This document shows, piece after piece, positions 13,800-23,764 of a stretch of DNA of 64,000 bases (within the stretch, counting starts at the first letter, position 1; every line of letters starts with the position of its first letter). This DNA comes from Punica granatum (Eukaryota; Streptophyta; Magnoliopsida; Myrtales; Lythraceae), in assembly GCF_007655135.1 (NCBI RefSeq), contig NC_045129.1, forward strand, positions 11,470,001 through 11,534,000, read 5' to 3'. A program made the translations under genes and the position numbers. The notes beneath the pieces were generated by a model, which saw nothing but the letters and a program-made list of their open reading frames with translations, was not told the origin of the DNA and did no database searches.

Positions 13800-15674
13800 A
13801 TTTTTCCTTTACGCTCACCATCATTCAAAATGTAATGGTTCTTACTCATAGTCTTGAGAAATCATCTCAGGTCAAATGGGATGCCTCAACTCTTTAGATG
13901 GCCCGGAACTTCCATTTTCAACTTATAGAGAATAAGAAACTTACTGGTTTTTATTTTTATTTTTATTTTTTTCATTCTAGAATAGTCTGCTGAATATTAA
14001 GTAAAAATCATGTTTAAGAACTATAGTCTTAATTTTACTGGATATCTTTTATGTAACTTTTTATTACTATTTTAGAGTAAATTATAAATGAAGCCAGATG
14101 CAATAGGAGATGATAACTTTCAATAATGGTTTTCGGCTTTTGTTTAATGAGTTATAATTTTTATTCTTGTAATTTGAAGGAAATTCTTCTCTTATTCTCC
14201 TTCGTGTTCGTTGGATATTCTTGCAAGTTTCGGTTTCCGTCCTACCTTTAAGTTGGTGTTAGAAATGTTTTCACGCGCAGAGGTCGTTCCTAGTTAACCA
14301 ATCTCATCAGTTGAAAAGAGAGAGCTCAACAAGTTAGATGGTAGAGATTATTAGGTCTTAATTTTTGAAGTTCATTGAAATTTTTTATGCTACTAGTGAA
14401 TATACAAGTACATTGCACGTGAAATCTTTCTCAATTAAGTGGTAAGACATAATAATTATAAAATACTAGAAAATATATCAAAATTAAATTTCATCCAAGA
14501 ATATATAATTAATTATATAACATCGTTAATAATCTTATTGGTTGATTTGAAGATATCAAATCAATAAATATGAACTACTTAATATCATTAATGTATATTG
14601 ATAATTTTTTATTTAGATATAACATAATTTATAATATCAATAATTATAAATAATTAATTAATTTTTTTTGCCATAATTAATTCAATTTTCCTTTTAAAAA
14701 TTAAGGTTAGTAAAAGAAGTCAAGGTGTCATCTTTTAATATTGCACATTTCCAAACTATTATATATTTGTTGGAATTTTGAAGTAGTTAATTGAAACAAA
14801 GAAAGAAAAAATTTCAATTCTAATGTTTAATCGAAAAAAATTGCGATAAATATTCATTTTAAGTACATTAGTAACTTAATATTCTTGTTGTATTACACAT
14901 ATAATAAAATTTAAAATATGCAAGAATAAAATGTGAGTAATAATTAATTAATCTAAAAAGCCTAAGTTGAATGCATGATTAAATTGATGATAATTAAGAA
15001 AAAAAAGAGTGAACATTGTTCAAGGAAAATGAGAGAAAAGCAAAAAGTCCAAAAAAGGTAAATAGATAAAAGTAAATCTTCTACGGATTCAGATATTTTT
15101 GTTTTCTTCTTGGTGTACTTCTATAGATTCAGCTTTTGATAAATCAGATATATATGCCATAGTTTCTATTCTCCCTATGGATACACTAACGTTTGCTACG
15201 ATCGATCTAGCTAGCGGGGTTCAAATCCTCTGCTTTTATACTGCCATTTGATGTTCTCTATTGGAGCTTACATTGGGATCTCTAACAAGAAGTGTGTTGT
15301 CATTGTACCAGCTATGTTTGGGCCTGGTGCTCTTCGTGCACCGATCTTGATCCGCTCTATCTATCCCTTTCTAGGATCAGAGGTCTCGTTTGTAATCGAA
15401 AATGAAACAAAAAGGAAAGTCCAAATATAGATATGGAAAAATAGAAAAAAAAAAAAAAGAAAGAAAGAATGACACAGAGAGCAAGAACCAGCCTTTAGTA
15501 TAATGATTTGCCATCCGTCAAGAAGAGCAGGTAACATCCACCGGAAATGCAATATACTGATAGCTAGATAGATATCCTCCCAGATTACTTAATCAGTATC
15601 GAAAATTATACTTGGTGGTTCGTACAATTGCTGTGTATTAGATTATCAGTGGCATGATATCATTTGACAATCAA
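13800..15674. other. Intergenic, AT-rich; possible Helitron 3' end at 14393
   Basis: No gene is supported. On the minus strand CTAG followed by T at 14393 is preceded by a GTGCA-containing palindromic stretch, resembling a Helitron 3' end, but no matching 5' end was found. TA-rich low-complexity DNA dominates 14.4-15.1 kb. Confidence 0.4.
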
Positions 15675-17150
15675 ATTTGCTGATTCTCAGCAACGAAAAA
15701 GGCCATGAGCATTGAAAATTTTCATATCAAATTGAGGATGGGAGAGCTACGACACTTGTGATTGTAGTTTTGACTCTATTCTTTTGAATTCACTCATTAA
15801 CGTGTAATTTTAGTGGCTCGGTACTAAACTTATCACTGTAAAACCATTTGGAAAAGGTATCTTTGGATATTTGTGTTGCTCATTAAGAATTGAATTTCCA
15901 ATTTCCATATTGGGCACAGAACCTCCATTAAATATATTGAGCTACACCATGGACCGGAGTTTTTTTATAGGTCTAAAGCATTCAAGTCCACTCCTCGAAG
16001 TGTAGCAATCTTTTTTTGTTTTTTAAAATCTTAATATTTACCAACGTGGATTGATTCAAGCAATTCAACACTTGTTCCGCTTAAGCAATGTATCGGGTTC
16101 AAGTCCTTATAAATGCAGAAAACTCAAGCTGTGAGAACTTTACTCCTTGGTGGGCCGACCTGGTTCGACTGGATTAGTCAGAACCAATTGGATTTCCAGA
16201 TACCATAGTTTACACTTGAAAAAAAATCGTAATATTTTATATGATAGAAAATTTCGATGCCACATCAGCTAGAAGACATAAATCATGTCAGCTAAAAATC
16301 AAGAAAGATTGATGATATGACCGTCTGAAGCAAGCTTTTATGATTAAAAAAAAGTTCGCAATATATCTGAAACAAAAGTGAAAGTTCATAATTTTATACG
16401 TAATTCATCCATATTTTTCAATTGTGTTATTTTATGAGTGTTCAAAACTTTTCAAGAACTTATAAGGACGATGATGCTATGAGAGGACTTGACCCGATAA
16501 TCATAAGCTGGACAGAAAAGGCATGAGTGCCTAGTAAACTAGAAGACAAGATCTGAGATCATGCACGGCCTCAAATTGAAGGTTGATGTCGGGGCCTTGA
16601 AAGGAAAAAAACATCCAAATTAAGAAAGAACGGAAAGAATATTAGAAAACAACCAAAATATCAGTAGTAAATATTGAGTGAGTACTGAGGAAAGAGATTT
16701 GGTGTAATGATACAAGTCATCACCGGAATCATGAGCTCTCGGAATCGATCCTTGTCGGTGGGGCTTCCATGCCCTTTTATTTAGCATTGCTATTTCTATT
16801 CGATAATTATTATTTGGTCAAGTGGAGGTGTAACGTCTAATAAAAATGGATATAAGCGGTAAACATGGCTCACAGTTGTTCCACATATTTCCATTGACAT
16901 GTATTTTCATGAGTTATTACTCTGATTCAGAGTGAATAAATAACACTCATTGAATATTTAATCAAACATAAGTAGAAGTTTTCTATGGACATGCATATAT
17001 ATGTCCTTTCCCAGCAGGATATTTTGTTAATGATTCTGAATTTGAATACTGTGTGTATTGTGAAATTGGTCCAGTATATATCCTTACTTCCATTGACCTG
17101 ACAGGTTTTGGCCTGCGTAATAGCACGATACGGCCATGGCACGATTTTAC
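15675..17150 (+). repeat. Large direct duplication, copy A
   Basis: Blocks of this segment recur in the same order and orientation at 18080-19110. Examples are TTGTGATTGTAGTTTTGACT, GTAAAACCATTTGGAAA, CAAGAAAGATTGATGATATG, TCTGAAACAAAAGTGAAA, GAACTTATAAGG, GAGATCATGCA..GGCCTCAAATTGA and CTTACTTC.ATTGACCTGACA. Copy A contains a SINE-like insertion at about 16040-16215 that copy B lacks. No coding sequence is evident in either copy. Confidence 0.75.
16040..16215 (+). mobile_element. SINE-like repeat
   Basis: The stretch contains a possible polymerase III B box, GGGTTCAAGTCC, at about 16096. It also has the conserved downstream core TGGGCCGACCTGGTTCGACT and a TGGATTAGTC tail, which recur on the other strand at 45.3-45.6 kb. 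No clean target-site duplication was found. Confidence 0.45.
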
Positions 17151-18079
17151 TGGAAATGGTGGGAAGGGACAAATGAATGTAGAAATAGTCCTGCTTATGA
17201 TGAGCAAGTCTTAGATATATCTTGGTTCGGTGCAGATGGCAAATTGTCAGTGCGGTGAATCATTTTTTCCAAAAATGAATGCTTACATGAATAAAGAAAC
17301 TTGCAGTTTCCAATAATTAGAAAGTGAGCAATGCGAATGCTCCTTGGCCTACTTATGGAAGGTAAAACCTGATAGTTTTGCATATATAGCAACTCTCAGA
17401 TACAAAAATAGAATGTTGAAATGAATCATGACTTCTTCCTGATGGTTTTCACTAGATACTTGTCTGCACTATACCAACTTTACGAACGTGACTTTACAAC
17501 AAGTAAATATCCCGGAGGATCCATAGCAGCTAGTGTGGGAAAAATAATGGCATTGATGAATGAGAAATTGTTTCTCATTAATGAAATTATGAATTGAAAG
17601 GGTGCAAGGAATTGAAAGGACACCATCAATTGTTACGAATTGAAAGGGTGAAAGGAATTGAAAGGACACCATCAATTATATAAATAGCATGTATTCATTG
17701 ATCGAAAAAGATGAGAATTGAAAACTCCCCTCATTTCTTAGAAAGGAAGAGAATTGCATAGTTAACTGAGACTGTTCAACTTCATTTTCTGGTTCGCTGG
17801 GGTGCGGATAGCTCGTGCTGCTAGCTACACTCGAAGTCGTTTTATCCTGGGAAACAGACGCCCACGTGACCCCGAGCACACCCTGAGGGGACAAATCTGT
17901 TTCAAGAAATTTGTGTGAAACACAGGACTTGGCTTTCTCATGTCAAATTTTTATACTGGTGAAATTCATTTAATTTTATAGCATTCTATTTATCTATCTT
18001 GCTATTCGAATTTTTCGTTCAATTTTATTACTTATTACGGATAATTAATTCTTTTACAGCTAGATCATAATCATCAAGC

Positions 18080-19110
18080 CGATTTTCGCATCAAATTGAG
18101 GATGGAGAGCTGTCACACTTGTGATTGTAGTTTTGACTCTTTTCTCTTGAATTATCTCATTAATTACATGTAAATTTATTGGCTCAGCACTAAAAGCTTA
18201 TCACTCGTAAAACCATTTGGAAATGGTAGCTTTGGATATTTTGTGAATTACATGGACCGGAAGTTTTATAGCTCTAGAGCATTTAAATCCACTAGAAGTG
18301 TACCAATTCTTTTTAAAAAATAATTCTTAATATTTTATATTTTTAAAAAAAATTGATGGCGTGACATAGCCACATCGGACATTCATGTCAGCTAAAAAGC
18401 AAGAAAGATTGATGATATGATAGTTTGAAATAATTAAAATTGAAGATCCGTGCTTTTACGACTAAAAAATAGTTCGCAGTATATCTGAAACAAAAGTGAA
18501 AATTCATGATTTTTTACATAATTTGTCCATCTTCCAAATGTGTTATTTTGTGAGTGTTCAAACATTTGAAGAACTTATAAGGTTGACGATGCGATGGGAA
18601 GGACTTGACCCGGTGATCATAAGTTGGACAGAAAAGGCATAAGGGCCCAGTTAGCCAGAAGACATTATCTGAGATCATGCATGGCCTCAAATTGATGTTA
18701 GGGCCTTGAAAGGGAAAACATTCAAATTAATAAACGAAGGGAAAGAAAATCAGAGAACGGCCAAAATGTCGGTGGGAGTTCTCTATGGACATGGACTATA
18801 TATATGTTTCCTATTTTATTAATGTTTCTCAATTTGAATACTGTGCGTATAATAAAATTGCTCCAGTATATATATCAAAATGGAATGTAGCACGGTAACG
18901 CATTCCTCGCATGGTAATTAAGATATTTTAATTCAATATTAAGTGAGACTACTTGTATCACTTTATCAGCTATTAAAATATTTATTCATTGTATTAGACT
19001 TACGAGTCTCCTTTATAATCGAAAAATTGATCCCATATATATATCCTTACTTCTATTGACCTGACATTTTTGGCCGGAGTAATAGCACGATATGGGCGTG
19101 GCACGGATTT
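18080..19110 (+). repeat. Large direct duplication, copy B
   Basis: This is the counterpart of 15675-17150. It is shorter because it lacks the SINE-like insertion and other material. It also has its own insertions, such as about 18880-19030. The order of shared blocks is conserved. Confidence 0.75.
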
Positions 19111-19114
19111 GTTG

Positions 19115-21148
19115 CGCTTGGTGGCCAAGACATTACCGTGATGCATTTAGACCTTTGACTGGCCGTTCTGGGCAACCCAAAACATTGGGAATTTAAACCT
19201 GGTCTATATCTATAATACCCAAAAAGAAGAAGAAAATTTTTTTTCCCTAACTTTTACTTTCTCATTTTACCCGATATATTCAAATTAATAAGAGTCATTC
19301 ATTTGATGTTAAAATAATAAAATAACTTAAAAAATTACTAACTCACCTCTCAAATCCTTATATTTTTCCTCCTCTCTTTCCACTCTCATTTCTCTCTCTA
19401 AGTCACTTTTTTTTCCCCAAAATTTTTATGTTTTCTCTCCAGTCTCCACTCCCACCTCTCTCTCTCTCACTTTTTTTTTTCGAGATTTTTTCTAACAATC
19501 CAGCACATACTGCGGGCACACATCTCGCCAACGAGCCGTTTTCAGTTGGCTTGATAACATGACGTGCCATTCTAACCACGTCAAGTTCATCACGTGGCCC
19601 TACATAGTCTCAACATTCATTATCATCTCTTATTTCTTCATGATATAACTAATTCGTCAGAGAGAGTGGGTATACGTAGTCAAGTTTATCCACTTAAGAC
19701 ACAATATGGAATGGATTGTGTAATCAAATATTGTACTTCTTTTGCTTGAGTTAATGAGATGCAACATCACTTCATTGAAAAAAGAAAAAGAAAAAGAATA
19801 TATATATATATACATATATATATATATGTATATGGAATTGGAACATCATGGTTTATCTTTTTCAAAACCAGACGTGACTACAATGGGATAGGCCGCGAAC
19901 TATACCCGCTTCGGAATGAATCCACACCGTGGTCTCGCATTAGAAAAAAATTACCGAAACTGTGGGGTTCGATCTGAGACAGGCACCAATTAAGAAGGTT
20001 CTCAGTGTCTTTTTTTTTTTGCCTCTTTCCTATGTCGTCTCAAACAATGGATAATGTTCGCGTTGTCTTGACTGAAGAGGCGGCCTAATATTTCCTGCTT
20101 CATATGCTGCAAGTAGTTTCACAAGGTGTTGCGTCTCTATGAACCCATAGCATGGAATGTTCGGACAATTTTGACCAGCAAGTTGTCGTGTATAATTATG
20201 AGTCAAAATGGAAGGAAAAATTGAATTAATGATATATAGTCAAAGGTCAGAAAATTATAAAATATTATGGTTTCATTTACCTGATGAACTGGGTGGGAAG
20301 ACATGTTTTTGGGATGTGAATTATGTGATTTATGTGCACTAATAAGCAGTTCTTGCATGTAGCAAATCCGGCTTGAATTTCTCGAACATGTTACATATAT
20401 AGATCAAATGAAGATCGCCATCATATGAAAACAATCTAGCAGCTAGACTGGAAGTTTCTTGAAATGGACATTATAAATATTGCACACAACAAGCGGATCA
20501 TATAATTCGTATTTGAAAAAAGATCACATGTTGCTGCACAAGAATGTGTCAAAGAATTGAGATGAAGAATCACATATATTATAAAATAAAATAAAATCAT
20601 TGGGGATATATATATATATATATATAATTGAATTTCACCACCCACCATGTTAAATATTTTTACTGCACATGAGACTAACCACTTGTACATCCTGTAATAA
20701 TTTGACGAATGATAGGGTACATGAGAGGTTATATCAAGACGTAAAAGACGCACAAAATAGAGAAAACAATCGCTAAACCGCCTCGAAACCTAGATATTCT
20801 AAGCCTGATTCTTGCAAGTGGGATTATTTGTGTCCTTTGATTTAGATTTTTATTTTCTTATACTTAAGTCAATAAACCTATTTAGTAACCGAATACACCT
20901 AAGTATGTCACCCTAGTGTAATTCCTTCTTGGAAAGATCCAAGCATTTCATCTACTCTGTATTTTAGTCATAATAATGGTATGGTGATGTAAGTCCAATT
21001 TTTCTTTGCGGTCACCATAAACAATAGAGGAATAATAGACATTAAATCCCGTTCGATGTGTGATTATGATAAATGTTTGAATAAATTATTAATCGTACGA
21101 CCTACTACTATTATTTTTTGCATTCACATAATGAATAATATAGTATAT
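19115..21148. other. Intergenic, no gene recognised
   Basis: Low-complexity TA stretches occur at about 19795-19830 and 20600-20625. From about 21060 the DNA matches the upstream region of the dead aminotransferase copy 3 (about 34440-34530), so it belongs to the duplicated block. Nothing else was recognised. Confidence 0.5.
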
Positions 21149-21153
21149 AATAT

Positions 21154-21337
21154 TGATGGAGTCGGGATCCGAGCTTCAGAACTTGATGGTCTTCTCAATC
21201 CGATCCGCATGAACAACACTCCCAGCTAACCTGCACGAAGGGACGTCGAGGGTGTCCCTCAATTTCCCCTTTCAATGCTTAAGTCAGTCTAGGATTTATT
21301 TCAGTATTGCATTAACCATAAATAACGTACCTGACAT
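21154..21337 (-). repeat. Truncated 3' LTR of the gypsy element
   Basis: These bases align without length change to 23185-23368 of the complete LTR, with about a tenth or more of positions differing. The match ends abruptly after CCTGACAT, where internal sequence begins. Confidence 0.8.
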
Positions 21338-21444
21338 CAGGTGGAAAAGATGAGACCCCTGGAAGCCCTCGACCAGCTGAAGTCATTGCTCCAAGCAACT
21401 CAAGAGGTGCGACTGGAAAAGATGTAGCATCAGGTGGCATTAAC

Positions 21445-22178
21445 GTGGGGAAGCGCCTTGAACTCCCCGCGGACTGGAACGTAACTGACAAGAGCGACTC
21501 CAAGGATCTTGAAGTCGCTGCTCAGTTGTTGTGCTTCACCATCATCCCCGATGACATTATCGACAGGATTGGGGACACCGACAGAGAGGAGGTGGTGCAC
21601 ATTCTCACTATTGACTATAAACGTAAGAATCTGCCCTTCCTCTCTCGTTTCCTTTTGAAATTATGTTCACGAATGGCTCAAATAATACAATACTCTGATC
21701 TTCATCGCAGCAAAGCTCTGCCGTCTTCCAGATCGTATAGCAGTACGGGGTAGATGGCCAAGTCATCTGGGGTTTGCAAGACGACGTGGACAAACTGAGC
21801 GATGGGATCTAGTCACTCGAAAATGAGATAGACGAGAAGGAAGGAGAAAAGAGGGCCATGAAGCAGTCGCTCAACCAAGCGGACAGTCTGTCTATTGAAG
21901 CTCAGGATCGTTTGAGCGCAGTCCTATTAGAGAAGAAAGAGCTTGGCAATACCATGTATGTTGAGAAGCAAAAGCTCGAGAAGTGCATTAATGACCAAGC
22001 CTTACTCGAAGTGGAATGCGACCAGCTGAAGAAAGAGGTGGAGCAACTGGAGAAGGCCCTGAGCGACAAGGAGAGAGATAGGTTCGCCACTTTGAGGGAG
22101 GTTGAAGAGCAGAGGGCACAGGAAGTCAGCGCACTTAAGCACGAACACAGACGTGAATTGCGTCTGGAGGGTGCCTAG
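21445..22178 (+). pseudogene. Antisense additional ORF remnant of the LTR element (coiled coil)
   Basis: On the strand opposite to gag, one frame encodes LPADWNVTDKSDSKDLEVAA and a second (21858-22178, 106 residues) is a strongly charged heptad-rich coiled coil rich in Glu, Lys and Leu. Stops separate them. Some Tat/Retand-type gypsy elements are known to carry an extra antisense ORF between pol and the 3' LTR; the position and strand fit that. Assignment to that class is inference; the ORF is broken. Confidence 0.45.
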
Positions 22179-22186
22179 TCTTTGTA

Positions 22187-22773
22187 TCAGAGCCTTAGAG
22201 CCCTGAGGAAGGAAATGCCCTGTTTGTAGCCATCCCTCGGTTGGAGAAGCTTCTTAAAATCCCATATGAGAAGTTCATCTGGCTTGAGACGCGTATGGTC
22301 ATCTAGGTTAGCTTTCCCGTCAAACTGAGTAATGGTTATGACGTTGAATTTTCTCAAGATCACCGTTTCCCTTATCTCAGGGGTGAAAGGTGAGTTATTG
22401 TTCTCGTCAACTGCAGTTAAGCCCTCTGTTTCCTCTCGACTGCCTAGAGCGATCATGCCACTTGTTCTTTTACCAGCTTTGTAACGTCTTCAGGAGTGAA
22501 GAGCGATGCCATTGGCGCAGGAGTCACACCAGGTATCTCAACAGGGCGACTTCCCTGTTGAGCCGTCGGTATCGTCCCAGCTGTCATCTGGCTCGACAGA
22601 TCCCGTTCATCCTCAGAATCTTCAATGTCTTCAGAACTGGGTTCAAAACTGTCGGGAGGAAGATCTTCAAAGATCATGGGACCTTTGCCTGCGGTGCGGG
22701 AGGTTCGGCTTGGCCCTCCTGTTGCGATTGCCTTGGGGCTGGCCACCAGTACTCCAGGGGACCGATCCTGCAT
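22187..22773 (-). pseudogene. gag remnant of the gypsy element
   Basis: Two minus-strand frames overlap at about 22453-22456. The upstream one (22773-22453) is Pro/Ser/Glu-rich and ends FTPEDVTKLVKEQVA. The downstream one (22456-22187) contains SPFTPEIRETVILRKFNV and ITQFDGKANLDDHTR, the usual start of Ty3/gypsy gag capsid domains. The frame change and the lack of the remaining capsid and zinc knuckle show that it is broken and truncated. Confidence 0.7.
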
Positions 22774-23165
22774 CTACCTAGCACGACTAGGTATGCGGGC
22801 AACCTGCGATCGGTGGCCGGGACAGACACGGACCTCCACGTGACAACTAATTTTCCGTAGTGGCAGTGCTTCCAACTATTCGATATGTTTCTCTAGTAAT
22901 GATCCCGAGAATCCTATTATGAACTTCTTCTGGCAGGGAGGCCAAATACGCCTAGTCAAGGTTAGCTTCCTCTACCAAGTCGATTGGGGCAGTAGGACCA
23001 GGCCCAAGGGAAAGGTGTCAACGGGTGGTGGATTCTGCTCTTCTCTTCCTCTGCGGTTCCCGGAAGTAATGGGGGCACCAGGTTCTAGAGGAAATGGGGT
23101 CTCTAGGCTCCCAGATCACCAAAGATGTACTTCTCCTTGTCTCCACCATGACCTTTTGTCTTGTT

Positions 23166-23184
23166 TCCCACAGACGGCGCCAAA
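23166..23184 (-). other. Primer-binding site of the gypsy element
   Basis: The minus strand reads TTTGGCGCCGTCTGTGGG immediately after the LTR terminus at 23185. TGGCGCC is the common tRNA-complementary start of plant gypsy primer sites. It fixes the element orientation. Confidence 0.7.
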
Positions 23185-23590
23185 TGATGGAGTCGAGATC
23201 CAAGCTTCAAGTCTTGATGGTCTCCACGATCCGATATGCACGAACAGCACTCCCAGCTAACCTGTACGAAGGGACGTCGACGACGTTCCTTGATTTCCCT
23301 ATCTGATACTTAAGTCGGTCTAGGGTTTATTTCAGTATTGCATTAACCATAAATAACGTTCCTGACATATTTATATAGGACGGAGGATATATGGGGGTAT
23401 TCCCAAGATATTTGAGTGGAGATATATTCTGTAAATATTCCATAATACTGAGTTACCATGATTAAGGAAACATCACATCACATGATCTGTGTATACTCGA
23501 CTGGGCCCGACTTAGTCGCAGGCTTAGGCCTGTTGAGCCTTGTCGCTTGCACTTGCACTAGACTCGGGTCGCCAGGTCCGGAGTCCTTCA
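23185..23590 (-). repeat. Complete 5' LTR of the gypsy element
   Basis: This LTR is 406 bp with TG..CA ends. Because it abuts the promoter of aminotransferase copy 2, any minus-strand promoter in it would fire away from that gene. Confidence 0.8.
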
Positions 23591-23656
23591 AATATAATAT
23601 TTGTTTGGTTGACAATAATATATAATAGTATTCATTACATAATATTATTGCATCCC

Positions 23657-23665
23657 TATATAAAT
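23657..23665 (+). promoter_or_regulatory. Probable TATA box of aminotransferase copy 2
   Basis: TATATAAAT lies about 105 bases before the start codon at 23765 and only 67 bases downstream of the inserted LTR element. The core promoter is therefore intact while more distal elements were displaced by 2.4 kb. In dead copy 3 the corresponding site is degenerate (near 34590). Confidence 0.6.
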
Positions 23666-23764
23666 CTTGCTTTCGTTCTTCTCTCCAACCAACCGTTCGT
23701 TCGGTCATTAATTTATTCATTTTCTGCATTCCTCTCCAACTCAAATCTTATTTTGTTCCTCGAC

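Larger units (their letters stand above)
21154..23590 (-). mobile_element. Non-autonomous Ty3/gypsy-type LTR retrotransposon
   Basis: The element begins TG and ends CA and is flanked on both sides by AATAT (21149-21153 and 23591-23595), a perfect 5-bp target-site duplication. The right LTR (23185-23590) is 406 bp. The left LTR matches only its first 184 bp (21154-21337), so the U3-side portion of the downstream LTR is missing. Orientation is minus: next to the right LTR, on the minus strand, sits TTTGGCGCCGTCTGTGGGAA, a typical gypsy primer-binding region, followed by gag-like sequence. No protease, reverse transcriptase or integrase is present, so it relied on relatives. It sits about 175 bp upstream of the start codon of aminotransferase copy 2. 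Confidence 0.85.

Noticed and set aside
21154..23590. Interpretation of the 21-23.6 kb element as a Mutator-like element with a 10-bp target duplication
   Set aside because: TG..CA ends, direct terminal repeats, an adjacent PBS, gag, and an exact 5-bp AATAT duplication fit an LTR retrotransposon better.
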